A stretch of 64,000 nucleotides of DNA, from contig NZ_JACHHZ010000001.1 of the NCBI RefSeq assembly GCF_014202975.1, forward strand, positions 558,001 through 622,000, in the 5' to 3' direction. A program made the translations under genes and the position numbers. This DNA is from Povalibacter uvarum (lineage in GTDB: Bacteria; Pseudomonadota; Gammaproteobacteria; Steroidobacterales; Steroidobacteraceae). How positions within the stretch are numbered: position 1 is the stretch's first letter; the number at the start of each line of letters is the position of its first letter. Below the pieces are notes generated by a model that saw only the letters and a list, made by a program, of their open reading frames with translations, was not told where the DNA came from and made no database searches. This document shows positions 26,870 to 35,589 of the stretch, in pieces.

Positions 26870-27994
26870 TCAGTTGACCGGTTGCACCAGCGATCGGTAA
26901 TAAGCCTCGATATCCGACATCGATTTTTCCCACGAGAAGAGCGTGAGAGCTTTTTCGCGTGATGTCCTGCCGAGTCTTCCCCGTAGTTCGCGATCACCGA
27001 CGAGCCTCTGCAGCGCTGAGGCCATGGCGTCCACGTCGTCCGGCGGGACGATCACGCCGTTGTCGGCATTGACCAGTTCGCCGTTGCCGCCGACCTGCGT
27101 TGCGACCACTGGAAGGGCGTACGACATGTACTCGAGGATCGCGTTGGACAGTCCTTCGCGATCGGAGCAGAGCACGCCGATGTCGACATGCCGCAGGTAC
27201 GCGCCGACATCCTTCACGGCACCTTCGAAATGCACTCTCTCGCTGACGCCGCATTCGCGTGCGAGCGCCTCGAGCGTCGCGCGTTGCGGTCCTTCACCGA
27301 GCAGCAGCAATCGGGCGGGGGATGCAGCGCCGAGACGCGCGAAGGAACGAATGAGCAGGTCGTGGCGTTTGACCGGCGTCAGGCTCGCAACGATGCCGAT
27401 CCAGACGTCGTTTGCGTGCGTGGCGAGGAGGTCGGGGGCGGGGACCGTGATGTTTGCATCCGGAAACGCGACGCCGTTGTAATGAACTTTGATCTTTGAG
27501 AGCGGTGTGCGTTCACGCTGGGAGACGTACTGCCTGACCTGCTCGCTGTTGGCGACGATGCCGGCGAACGTGCGATTGACGTACGGCAGCGCTCGTCCGA
27601 ACAGTCCGTGATACCAGGGCTGATTTTCGCGGCCGAGGCCGATGTCCCTGCGGCTCGAAAGCAGCACGGGACGCGGGCGGGCAAGCGCAGCGCCGAGCCA
27701 GGCGACGAAGATCGAATCCTCGAAGAACGTCTGCACGACGTCGATGCGTTGCTCGGACAACATTGCGGCGAGCCGGCGAACGACTCCCGGAAAATTGCTC
27801 TTCACGAAGCCGCGGTAGCCGAGCACCGTGCACGGACAAGGCAGCGTGTTCCGCGTCATCCATGGCGACTCCCACAGACAGATGAGTTGCGGCTCGAATG
27901 CCGTGCGGTCGAGACGACGAATCATCTCGAGCAATTGCTTCTGCGTGCCCGCGGTGTCGGTGCTGATCGTGTCGATGAGAAACGCGATTTTCAT
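26870..27994 (-). CDS. Glycosyltransferase family 4
   Basis: This ~374-aa GT-B enzyme has an N-terminal MKIAFLIDTISTDTAGTQKQLLEMIRRLD acceptor half. The donor half has WIGIVASLTPVKRHDLLIRS, LLLLGEGPQRATLE, and CSDREGLSNAILEYMSYALPVVATQVGGNGELV with the conserved E-x7-E. I use the ATG at 27994; a longer frame starts at 28045 but adds a tail unlike the family. It is divergent from the PEP-CTERM gene and convergent with the preceding GT4 gene. It is a paralog of that gene in fold, though not closely similar along its length. Confidence 0.88.
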   Translation of the reverse strand: MKIAFLIDTISTDTAGTQKQLLEMIRRLDRTAFEPQLICLWESPWMTRNTLPCPCTVLGYRGFVKSNFPGVVRRLAAMLSEQRIDVVQTFFEDSIFVAWLGAALARPRPVLLSSRRDIGLGRENQPWYHGLFGRALPYVNRTFAGIVANSEQVRQYVSQRERTPLSKIKVHYNGVAFPDANITVPAPDLLATHANDVWIGIVASLTPVKRHDLLIRSFARLGAASPARLLLLGEGPQRATLEALARECGVSERVHFEGAVKDVGAYLRHVDIGVLCSDREGLSNAILEYMSYALPVVATQVGGNGELVNADNGVIVPPDDVDAMASALQRLVGDRELRGRLGRTSREKALTLFSWEKSMSDIEAYYRSLVQPVN

Positions 27995-28188
27995 TGTCGT
28001 TGCGAGCGCCGGTCCGTGCCGGGATTCGTGCGTGAAGTATGCCATGCGGCACTGCGGCTCCCCGCTGTGTGCACGTTGGTGTCGGTGGTTTTCTACGTCG
28101 CGGATTTTTACATTATTCGTCCTGTTGCGAACTGTAATGCAGATGTATGCTCTCGACGTGAGTTGTTATGACAGCGGACGTTGTGAGG

Positions 28189-28204
28189 CGGCACAACGCG
28201 AGCA
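28189..28204 (+). promoter_or_regulatory. Putative sigma54 promoter of the PEP-CTERM gene
   Basis: CGGCAC-AACGC-GAGCA has GG and GC ten bases apart and matches 8 of 11 consensus positions. The predicted transcription start is near 28215, 22 bases before the ATG. PEP-CTERM genes are known targets of PrsK/PrsR with RpoN, which supports the call. Confidence 0.68.
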
Positions 28205-28236
28205 AATGATCGGATTCATCGACAGGGAGAATCTCC

Positions 28237-28890
28237 ATGCTGAGATCAGGATTGCTGGTGGCGCTCGTCGGCTTCGCATCTTTCAGCGAAGCAGCGATCG
28301 TTCGCTTCGATGTTCAGTTCGGCGTCAACACATCGCCAGGTGCGCCGACGAACTGGACCGGTTCCGGTGCTGTTCCCACGACGATCACGGGATCGTGGTT
28401 CATGGACAGCGAAGCATTCGATGCCGCCAATTACACGATGGGCCAGCTGACGCCGACTTCGGCGCAGACGCTCACCCGATACTCCGTCGACGGCATCGGC
28501 GTTTCGGGTGTGACCTTCCTCGCCGACGGAGCTCCGCTGTGGTCAGGCAATCTCGCCGACGGACTCCTGCGCGGAGATCAGACATCGACGTTCTATGACG
28601 CCGCCCTGGGTGTCGTGGACGGCGGTCGCAGCTTCAGCCTGGGGCATGCGCGCAGCGGGCCGGCATTCGATGCAGCGGCCTTCCAGGCGCTTACAGACCC
28701 GGTGTCGGCGCTGCTGCTGAGCTTCACTTCGCTCAATGTCGGGCTGCTCACCGGCGAATGGGGTCGTCTGGCGCTGAGCCAGGTGAGCTTCACCGCATCG
28801 AGTGTTCCCGAGCCCGGTACGCTGGCGCTGCTGGGGCTGGGTGTCGCGGGGATCATGCTGGGGCGCAGCCGTCGAAAGGCGCGCGAATAA
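28237..28890 (+). CDS. PEP-CTERM sorting-domain protein
   Basis: This 217-aa exported protein has a signal peptide (LLVALVGFASFSEA) and a body of beta-rich, low-cysteine sequence without recognised domain. It ends in the full sorting tail from residue ~189: VPEPGTLALLGLG, a hydrophobic helix, and the basic cluster RSRRKARE. It is the one clear XrtA substrate in the window. GGGAG lies seven bases before the ATG and a sigma54 site lies upstream. Function of the body is unknown; such proteins are often surface or matrix proteins that act with the exopolysaccharide in aggregation. Confidence 0.93.
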   Translation: MLRSGLLVALVGFASFSEAAIVRFDVQFGVNTSPGAPTNWTGSGAVPTTITGSWFMDSEAFDAANYTMGQLTPTSAQTLTRYSVDGIGVSGVTFLADGAPLWSGNLADGLLRGDQTSTFYDAALGVVDGGRSFSLGHARSGPAFDAAAFQALTDPVSALLLSFTSLNVGLLTGEWGRLALSQVSFTASSVPEPGTLALLGLGVAGIMLGRSRRKARE

Positions 28891-28905
28891 GTCGATCGAC
28901 CACCG

Positions 28906-28928
28906 GGGGTCATCGCTTCGGTGACCCC
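28906..28928 (+). terminator. Stem-loop after the PEP-CTERM gene
   Basis: GGGGTCA (28906-28912) pairs with TGACCCC (28922-28928) around a nine-base loop, 16 bases after the stop codon. It has no T tract and may act with the stronger hairpin that follows. Confidence 0.4.
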
Positions 28929-28970
28929 TCATTCAGGGATTCGCTCCCCGGTCGATTGTCGAAGCGAAAA

Positions 28971-28998
28971 AAAAGAGGCGGCCAAGGCCGCCTCTTTT
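28971..28998. terminator. Strong bidirectional rho-independent terminator
   Basis: A 13-bp perfect stem, AAAAGAGGCGGCC (28971-28983) with GGCCGCCTCTTTT (28986-28998), closes on a two-base loop. It is flanked by an A run on the left and T run on the right, so it works in both directions. It lies between convergent genes ending at 28890 (+) and 29033 (-). Confidence 0.9.
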
Positions 28999-29032
28999 CA
29001 TTCCAGCGATGCGCCGGCGATGCGAACTGCGA

Positions 29033-30094
29033 TCAGTTCGCCGTCACGTTCGTCGGAGGGGAAGGGGCCTTGGAGCCCGCGCCGATCGTCACGGCGATCC
29101 CGTTCGAGTTCACCGCGCCGCTCGAGTCGACCACGTACAGGTACGCGGTGGAGCCCGAAGCGAACGTGCCAGTGCTGACGTTGACTGTGACCGAGCTCGC
29201 CGACCATGCGGTCGGAACCTGGATTTCACGCTTCGTCGAGCCGGAGTAGGTGTTGGCGTTGCCCAGTTCCACGCGCGCCCACGAGGTGTCGATGTACACG
29301 TTATCGAGGAAGAGGTCGGCGCCGCTGTTGGCACCGCACTCAGCGACTCCGTCCATCGCCCAGTAGTGACCGATGCGGATCTGATCCCAGTGCGCAGAAC
29401 CCCGGCGCGTCACCACGCCAGTGTGGTTGCTGATGAGTCGGCCGTTGATGTACTGCATCACTGCGCCGTCAGCTGCACCGCCCGAGGACGAAGCGCGCAG
29501 CGCGACCTGGTAGTGCTGCCACTGACCGTTGTTGAAGTCGCCGCCTTCCCACCAGAAGCCCGCTTCAGCGGACTCGTTGATGACGCTCAGGCCCGAGCCG
29601 TTGCACATGATGACGGCGTTCGCGGTCATCGTGTCGGCGTTGCCGTAGATGCGCCACGGCTTCCAGTTGCGCGACACGCCGCTGAGCTGATTCACACGGA
29701 CCCACCAGTCCATGTAGATGACGGGGAACGAGCCGTTCTGATTGACAGAAAGGTTGTACGCGCCGTTGCTGCGCGCGGAGAGTCGGACGGACTTCGAACC
29801 GGCGTAAGCCAGTTCAGTGGTGTACACGGGCTGGTCGTGACCCGCGCCATCTTCCCACTTGCCGACGACGGCATTGTTGGTCATGACCTTCGAGCCGTTG
29901 CTGCCGCCTTCGAAGTTGTCGTAGACGAGCGGCGCCGCGGTCGACTTCGTGCCGAAGCCGCTGCCCGTGATGGTCACGGAGTTGCCATTCGAAAAAGTGC
30001 CCGATGCCTGCGACACAGTGGGAGCGCCCTGCGCCTGCGTTGCCAGAACGGATGCGACCGCGAGTGCGCACAACGACTGTAGATGCAATTTCAT
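29033..30094 (-). CDS. Secreted protein with IPT/TIG domain and lyase-like beta-sandwich
   Basis: This 353-aa exported protein has a signal peptide (MKLHLQSLCALAVASVLATQAQGA). A short IPT/TIG-like segment follows (PTVSQASGTFSNGNSVTITGSGFG). A large beta-sandwich resembles polysaccharide-lyase/concanavalin-like folds (VYDNFEGGSNGSK, YMDWWVRVNQ, WQHYQVALRAS, DLFLDNVYIDTSWARVELG). It may bind or cut a polysaccharide; catalytic residues cannot be assigned. The ATG at 30094 has GAGG eight bases upstream and begins the signal peptide; the frame extends to 30319 without support. The chain stops at SPPTNVTAN, the usual first residues of a fibronectin III module that is absent. No PEP-CTERM tail. Confidence 0.75.
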   Translation of the reverse strand: MKLHLQSLCALAVASVLATQAQGAPTVSQASGTFSNGNSVTITGSGFGTKSTAAPLVYDNFEGGSNGSKVMTNNAVVGKWEDGAGHDQPVYTTELAYAGSKSVRLSARSNGAYNLSVNQNGSFPVIYMDWWVRVNQLSGVSRNWKPWRIYGNADTMTANAVIMCNGSGLSVINESAEAGFWWEGGDFNNGQWQHYQVALRASSSGGAADGAVMQYINGRLISNHTGVVTRRGSAHWDQIRIGHYWAMDGVAECGANSGADLFLDNVYIDTSWARVELGNANTYSGSTKREIQVPTAWSASSVTVNVSTGTFASGSTAYLYVVDSSGAVNSNGIAVTIGAGSKAPSPPTNVTAN

Positions 30095-30270
30095 TGACCA
30101 AACCTCGATGAACTGAATGGAGGCCGTTTCCCTGGGAGAAGCGAGCGTGGGATATTTATACCGCTGAGCGACTTCCAATACCCCCTGACACTCCCTGAAA
30201 AGTAACCCTCCGACACTCGCAGGGGAACGCGAATCGGATACTGCAATATTGTCCATACCGACTGCCAAAG

Positions 30271-30330
30271 GAAATCGTCGGTACGCGACGACAGCAGCCT
30301 GGCGATTCGTCGCTGACATGCGACGATTTC
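30271..30330. repeat. Nested inverted repeats with four TCGTCG half-sites
   Basis: The outer arms GAAATCGTCG (30271-30280) and CGACGATTTC (30321-30330) are a perfect 10-bp inverted repeat. Inside, GCGACGA (30285-30291) pairs with TCGTCGC (30307-30313). The same half-sites also form two tandem local dyads, 30275-30291 and 30307-30326, with centres ~33 bases apart. This reads as two operators on one helix face or a cruciform. No protein can be named. Confidence 0.7.
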
Positions 30331-30451
30331 ATCATCGCAGGTCGGTGTAATGAAGCGTCCTTTCGCTCGCATGCACACGCGCACTTTATGTTGTGCCTGC
30401 AACCGGGCGTCAATGCGGGGCGTCATCGTCTGCCGATTCCCGCAGCGAACC

Positions 30452-30467
30452 TGTGACGCAGTTCACA
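30452..30467. promoter_or_regulatory. CRP-type binding site
   Basis: TGTGA-CGCAGT-TCACA matches the CRP core TGTGA-N6-TCACA exactly on both arms. It lies 202 bases before the CapK-like gene start and 358 bases before the divergent secreted-protein start. A CRP/Vfr/Clp-family regulator in this organism could use it; regulation is inferred. Confidence 0.55.
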
Positions 30468-30668
30468 CAGCATGCGGACGGACCATTGCGATTGCATTTC
30501 CGGCCCGATTTCCCGGCCAGGATGCCCTGACCACACGCGTCGGTTTCCTGGCGGTCCGGGAACTGGTACTTCGGGGCAACTTGATGCAGTGCAAAGGCCA
30601 GGGGCCCGCAACCGCGATAAGATTGCCCGCAATCAAACGAGAGCAGCGGTCAGCGAAGCCTAAGCACG

Positions 30669-32015
30669 ATGGGGTCCGGAACAACTATGTGGCAGGCGAT
30701 ATGTACGTACGTGACATATCCGATCTGGGATCTGTGGGACGGGACCGGTCGGTTGCGGGAGCTGCGTTCGTTGCGCCAATCGCAGTACCTCGACAGCGAT
30801 CGCCTGCGGCAACTGCAGCTCGAGCGGCTGCGTGCGATCGTGAGCTATGCCCACCGCAACTGTCGTTTCTATCGCGAGCGCTGGGCGAAGGTGCCGCGGC
30901 TCGATCGCCTCGACGACCTGAGACAGATCCCGATCGTCGAGAAAGCGGATGTCGGCGCCCACGTGGATGATCTGATCTCATCGGAATTCAAATCCGAATC
31001 GCTGGTCGCGGCGAAGACGGGCGGGTCCACCGGCGTTGCCCTACGCGTTTACTTCGACGAGCCCACCCAGAAGGCCCGGAACGCCGCCGCCATGCGCACC
31101 GATGGGTGGGCCGGCTGGCGTCCCGGCTCGATGATTGCGGGACTGTGGGGCACACCGCCCGTGCCGGTGACGCTGAAAGAGAAGATCCGCAACACGTTCC
31201 ACGACCGTCTCATCTTTCTCGACACGATGCGGCTGGACGAAGCATCGATGACGCAATTCGCGGCGACGATGCGCAGGCTCGAACCGGAGATGCTCTTCGG
31301 TCACGCGCACTCGCTCTTCATCTTTGCGCAGTTCCTGCAGCAGCGCGGCATTCCTGTGCCGCGCGTGGACGGAATCATTTCGACGTCGATGATGCTCATC
31401 GACAGCGAGCGCAAGGTGATCGAGTCGGTGTTCGGCTCGCCCGTCACGAACCGATACGGCTGTGAAGAAGTCGGCTTGATCGGGAGCGAATGCGAAGTAC
31501 ACCGGGGCATGCATCTCAACTCTGAGCATGTGTTCGTCGAGTTCATCCGGGAGGATGGCGAGCCGGCTCAACCAGGCGAGGAGGGTCGCATCGTCGTGAC
31601 GGACCTGATGAACCGGGGCATGCCGCTCATCCGCTACGCTGTCGGTGACATGGGCGTGCCGTCGGCGCGCCGCTGTGAGTGTGGCAGGGGCTTGCCGCTC
31701 ATGGAGCGCTTGACCGGACGCACCGCCGATTTCCTCAAACGTCGCGATGGTTCGCGCGTGGCGGGAATCTCGCTCGTGGAGAAGACGCTGACGGCGATCC
31801 CCGGGCTCGGCCAGTTGCAGATCGTCCAGGAAAAGCTCGACGAGTTCGTCCTGAATCTCGTGCCCTCGCCCGAATACACGGAGCACGCCGGCCGCGAGCT
31901 CGAGGGCGTGCTGCGCACGGAGTTCGGTGAAGATGTCCGTATCCACCTGAACAAGGTCGAGCGCCTCACGCAGGAACGAAACGCCAAGTATCGTTTCTCC
32001 ATCTGCAAGGTATGA
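30669..32015 (+). CDS. CapK/phenylacetate-CoA-ligase-like adenylating enzyme
   Basis: This 448-aa protein belongs to the ANL superfamily branch with PaaK and CapK. The ATP loop is KTGGSTGVAL near residue 117. Further motifs are NRYGCEEVGLIGSEC, IVVTDLMNRGMPLIRYAVGD, and a zinc-site-like C-x-C (RCECGRGLPLMERLTGRTADF). CapK homologs occur in capsule loci, where the acyl or aminoacyl substrate is unknown. It overlaps the GNAT-like gene by four bases, which suggests activation of an acid then transfer by that enzyme. ATG 30687 is an alternative start with GGAA upstream. A related but divergent copy lies at 35590-36984. Confidence 0.85.
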   Translation: MGSGTTMWQAICTYVTYPIWDLWDGTGRLRELRSLRQSQYLDSDRLRQLQLERLRAIVSYAHRNCRFYRERWAKVPRLDRLDDLRQIPIVEKADVGAHVDDLISSEFKSESLVAAKTGGSTGVALRVYFDEPTQKARNAAAMRTDGWAGWRPGSMIAGLWGTPPVPVTLKEKIRNTFHDRLIFLDTMRLDEASMTQFAATMRRLEPEMLFGHAHSLFIFAQFLQQRGIPVPRVDGIISTSMMLIDSERKVIESVFGSPVTNRYGCEEVGLIGSECEVHRGMHLNSEHVFVEFIREDGEPAQPGEEGRIVVTDLMNRGMPLIRYAVGDMGVPSARRCECGRGLPLMERLTGRTADFLKRRDGSRVAGISLVEKTLTAIPGLGQLQIVQEKLDEFVLNLVPSPEYTEHAGRELEGVLRTEFGEDVRIHLNKVERLTQERNAKYRFSICKV

Positions 32016-33706
32016 CAGCCCGCGTCGGTCTCCCGGCACTGCGTGCCGTTTCTGTCATCGAGACCGGCAACATTCATTCGATCGATTCGCGCGAATGGGA
32101 TGCGCTCTGGGAACAGTGCCCGGACGCGACTGTGTTCCAGCGCCGGGAGTGGCTCCAGACGTACGCACGGGTCTTCGCGCCGAACGCTCTGAAGATCTTC
32201 GTTGCCAGCGAGGGTGGCCACGTCGTCGGGTTGGCGCCGCTCATGCGTGCAGGTTCGTCCGACCGCGGCCAGGGTGCCGACTGGCTGATCCTCGGCGACG
32301 ACTATTCTGATTACCAGTCGTTTCTCGCCCGGCGAGGCGATGCGGCGATCACCGAAGCGCTGCTCGACTGCATCGATCGGTCGTTGCCGCCGGGGGACTC
32401 GATCGGCTTCTTCGACGTACCGCAGTTTTCGTCTCTGGGGCTTTGCCTGGCTGCGCGTGCACGCCGAGGAGAGGTCACCGCGGACGCTGTGACGCCTTGC
32501 CCTACGCTTCAACTCCGGCACAACGCCAACGGTGCGGCGAGAGTGCTTGCGAAGGCGAGCCTGCGTCGCAGCGAACGCAGCCTGAGCATGCTGGGTGCGG
32601 TGGCAGTGGAACATTTCGAGAGCGCCGCAGCCATCGGTGAGCGGCTGCCGGCGCTGTTTGCTCAACATGAAAGCCGATGGCAGGGCTCGAGCAGTCCGAG
32701 CCTGTTCCGCTCCGAAACTCCTCGTGAATTCTATCGGCAGATCACTGCGGCTCTCGCGCCGACGGGCGGCGTGCAATACACGGCCGTGTCTCTGGACGGT
32801 AGGGTGGTCGCGCAGCATTTCGGGTTGCGGTCGCGCGATACATTGATCTGGTACAAGCCGGCATTCGACGTGGCTTTGCGCGAGCATTCGCCCGGCGATG
32901 TTCTGCTCAAGGCTCTCGTGCAGAACGCGCAGGACGCCGGGCTCGCGGAGCTCGACTTCAGTCGCGGCGACGAGACCTTCAAGAACCGGTTCGCTTCGCT
33001 GGTCCGATACGATCGAAATTTCCTCTGGCATCGCCATTGCGGCAAACGAACCCTGGCAAAACTCAAGGAGCACGCACGAACGATTCGCGACAGCGTGAAA
33101 CCGCGTACCCCGGCAGAATTGCCGGCGCTGGGAGGTGCCGCGTGTGCAAAGCGAAGAGACCTCGTTCTGCTGGTGAATGCCGATCCTTCGACTATCGATG
33201 CCTGGGAATCTGTCAGTCGCAGTGAGGACGTGCGCGTACAAGCCGTTGCGGACTCTGAGCTGGATGCGATCGACGACGCGACGCTGGTCGTTCCCTGCGA
33301 TGAAGCATCCGCCGAGTGGCTCTCGCAGTTGTCGCTGGATCATCCGGCGAGACGCGGAGCTTTGCTGCAGCAATCTTCTGCACGCACCGCACCCGGTGGT
33401 TCGTCAGGGGCAGAAGCGCGGCTCGTCTGCGTTTGCGCCGGCGGCAGCGTGATTCAGTATTTCACCACGGAGCAGGGTGCATCCGCGGCGGACTGGGTTC
33501 AGCTGGCACAAGCAGAACTTGGTCGACGCGGATGGCACGGCGCCGCTACTGTTGAGTTCGGCGCCAATGCCGATGGGCAGCTCACGATAAGCAGCGTGTT
33601 GCCGCTGCTTCGCGATGTTGACGACGCAGTCCGTTCTGGCGTCGATCTGCCGCTGACGTTGTGGAGGCTCGCCAGCGGAGTGGGCACGCCACCCCAGCCG
33701 GTCTGA
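32012..33706 (+). CDS. FemAB/CelD-like GNAT acyltransferase with a degenerate ATP-grasp tail
   Basis: This 564-aa protein has an N-terminal GNAT-6 (FemAB/BcsL-like) acyltransferase region, residues ~20-350 (DATVFQRREWLQTYARVF, HESRWQGSS, YTAVSLDGRVVAQHFGLRS, SPGDVLLKALVQNAQDAGLAELDFSRGDETFK). This pattern occurs in proteins that modify extracellular polysaccharides. Residues ~385-564 resemble a shortened ATP-grasp carboxylate-amine ligase: a pre-ATP-grasp opening (LVLLVNADPS), then GWHGAATVEFG and GVDLPLTLWRLASG. The usual metal-binding E-x-N-P-R is replaced by SSVLPLL, and the central nucleotide-binding part is missing. Its start overlaps the CapK-like gene. The tail is probably non-catalytic. 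Confidence 0.78.
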   Translation: MTARVGLPALRAVSVIETGNIHSIDSREWDALWEQCPDATVFQRREWLQTYARVFAPNALKIFVASEGGHVVGLAPLMRAGSSDRGQGADWLILGDDYSDYQSFLARRGDAAITEALLDCIDRSLPPGDSIGFFDVPQFSSLGLCLAARARRGEVTADAVTPCPTLQLRHNANGAARVLAKASLRRSERSLSMLGAVAVEHFESAAAIGERLPALFAQHESRWQGSSSPSLFRSETPREFYRQITAALAPTGGVQYTAVSLDGRVVAQHFGLRSRDTLIWYKPAFDVALREHSPGDVLLKALVQNAQDAGLAELDFSRGDETFKNRFASLVRYDRNFLWHRHCGKRTLAKLKEHARTIRDSVKPRTPAELPALGGAACAKRRDLVLLVNADPSTIDAWESVSRSEDVRVQAVADSELDAIDDATLVVPCDEASAEWLSQLSLDHPARRGALLQQSSARTAPGGSSGAEARLVCVCAGGSVIQYFTTEQGASAADWVQLAQAELGRRGWHGAATVEFGANADGQLTISSVLPLLRDVDDAVRSGVDLPLTLWRLASGVGTPPQPV

Positions 33707-33711
33707 GCGTT

Positions 33712-35571
33712 CTAGTGGCTGGCCGCCGGTTGCGCGATGGCGTTCTGCCACAGATGGATATTGAGCAGGACCCAGAGCGCTTCCGTGTGATCTGCTTTGC
33801 TGCTCGTGTGTTCGCTCACGAGTCGTCGAATGACGTCGCGCGGGAAGAGGTTCGAAACGATGGACTTGTCGCCCGACATGTCATCGAGCATCGAGCGGAA
33901 CGCCGGCTGCTGGCGGAACCACACTGTCAGCGGCACGCCGAAGCCGACCTTGGGCCGGTAGACGAGTTCGTGCGAGAACGTGCGTGCGCACTCTGCCTTG
34001 AGCGTGGGTTTGTTCGCCCAGCCGCTGCCGACCTTCTCGGAGGCGGGCCGCGTCTTCGACCACAGCACCATCCGGTAGTCGAGGAATGGAGTCCGCGCTT
34101 CCAGGCCATGAGCCATTGCCATCTTGTCGAGCCGGACCACGAGCGACTGCATGTAGGAGCGGCGCTCATATTCGAGCAGCTGTTCGAGGAAGGGCTGGTT
34201 CGCAGGAATGCCGGAGCGCAGTGCTTCACGGCTGCCGACGTAGCTGACCCTGGGCTTCAGCGCGTCCAGATCGTCGCGATCGATGAATCGATGGGAATCG
34301 ATTCTTACGTCCACGTCGCCTGACATGGCATCGAACAGTTTGCGCAGCCGTCGCATGCCCAGCCCGCGCGCCGTGCTGCTGGCGAGGCGCCCGACCCATG
34401 GGCCCAGCGGGCCGGCGGCGTTGGAGTAGAGCGGTATCCGCAGTCGTGGATAGCCCGCAAAGAGCTCGTCGGCACCTTCGCCCGTCAGGGCCACGGTCAC
34501 ATACTTGCTGGCGATTCCGCACAGGTGCATCAGGTGCACCGAATGCGGATGACACAGCGGTTCATCGTTGTGCCAGATGGCCTTGGGCAGCGACTCCGCG
34601 TACTGATCGACGCTGATGTATTCGGCGTGATGAATCGTGCCCAGCTTGCCTGCGACTTCCTGCGCGTACTTGCTCTCGTCGTGGCTCTGTTCCGAGAAGC
34701 CGACGGAGAACGTGTGCAGTTCGCCGACCTTGTGATTCCGAACTTCGCGCGTGATGAGCGAGCTGTCGACGCCGCCGCTGTTGAAAGTGCCGAGCGGGAC
34801 GTCGCTGACCAGTCGATAGCTCACCGAGCTCGACAGCATGTCGAGCAGTGAAGCGTCCGCGGCGCCGGATGCGCGAAACCGCGCAAGAGCTTCCGTTTCC
34901 GACCACCAGCGCTTGATCTGCACGCCGCGGCTGCCCGGAGTGATATGGATGTAGTGTCCACCGGGAAGCTGCTGAACGCCTTTCAGGAAGGTCGAGGGTT
35001 CGAGGACGTGCCGGAACGCGAGGTACTCAGCGACCGAGTCAGTGTTCACTTCGGCGCGCACGCCGGGAATCTGCAGCAGCGACTTGATCTCGGACGAGAA
35101 GGCGAAGAACTCGGGCGTGCTCACGTAGTAGAGCGGTTTGACGCCGAAGCGATCCCGCATGACCAGCAGCGACCGTTCCCGCGGATCCCACAGCGCGAAG
35201 GCGAACATGCCGTTGAGCTCGTGCGCCCAGCTCTCGACGGCGGGGTTGGCGAGCTTGAGCAGCACTTCGGTATCGCTCTTCGTCCGGAAGCTCGTGCCGC
35301 CGTTCTTCAGCGTCTCGCGCAGCTCGCGGTAGTTGAAGATCTCGCCGTTGTAGACGATGACGCGGCGCGAAGGCTCGTCGATCATCGGCTGGCCGCCGCC
35401 GTCCAGGTCGATAACCGAAAGGCGGCGATGACCAAGGCCCACCTGGCCATCGATGAAGAATCCGTGCCCATTCGGTCCGCGATGACTGATCACCGACGTC
35501 ATGCGCTCGAGCAACGGCTGCTCCACGCGAGCCGCGGAGTCGAAATAGTAGATGCCTGCTATGCCACACAT
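33712..35571 (-). CDS. asnB: Asparagine-synthase-like amidotransferase, XrtA-locus type
   Basis: This 619-aa glutamine-hydrolysing amidotransferase has the N-terminal nucleophile C2 (MCGIAGIYYFD) of class II glutaminases. The glutaminase also has SHRGPNGHGFF, GLGHRRLSVIDL and YNGEIFNYRELR. The C-terminal synthetase domain has the pyrophosphate loop FNSGGVDSSL and LTGEGADELFAGYPR. Such enzymes are a regular part of exosortase/exopolysaccharide loci, where they probably amidate a sugar acid or an amino-acid substituent and do not make free asparagine. It lies 18 bases after the second CapK-like gene on the same strand and converges with the GNAT-like gene. Confidence 0.9.
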   Translation of the reverse strand: MCGIAGIYYFDSAARVEQPLLERMTSVISHRGPNGHGFFIDGQVGLGHRRLSVIDLDGGGQPMIDEPSRRVIVYNGEIFNYRELRETLKNGGTSFRTKSDTEVLLKLANPAVESWAHELNGMFAFALWDPRERSLLVMRDRFGVKPLYYVSTPEFFAFSSEIKSLLQIPGVRAEVNTDSVAEYLAFRHVLEPSTFLKGVQQLPGGHYIHITPGSRGVQIKRWWSETEALARFRASGAADASLLDMLSSSVSYRLVSDVPLGTFNSGGVDSSLITREVRNHKVGELHTFSVGFSEQSHDESKYAQEVAGKLGTIHHAEYISVDQYAESLPKAIWHNDEPLCHPHSVHLMHLCGIASKYVTVALTGEGADELFAGYPRLRIPLYSNAAGPLGPWVGRLASSTARGLGMRRLRKLFDAMSGDVDVRIDSHRFIDRDDLDALKPRVSYVGSREALRSGIPANQPFLEQLLEYERRSYMQSLVVRLDKMAMAHGLEARTPFLDYRMVLWSKTRPASEKVGSGWANKPTLKAECARTFSHELVYRPKVGFGVPLTVWFRQQPAFRSMLDDMSGDKSIVSNLFPRDVIRRLVSEHTSSKADHTEALWVLLNIHLWQNAIAQPAASH

Positions 35572-35589
35572 CCTGACCGGTCCTCGTGC

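Larger units (their letters stand above)
30095..30668. promoter_or_regulatory. Long divergent regulatory region with operator-like dyads
   Basis: This 574-base gap has no credible gene. Visible elements are a pair of TCGTCG/CGACGA dyads at 30271-30330 and a consensus CRP-type site at 30452-30467. It separates the secreted lyase-fold protein (-) from the CapK-like ligase (+), so it must hold both promoters. I could not assign -35/-10 hexamers with confidence. Confidence 0.5.
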
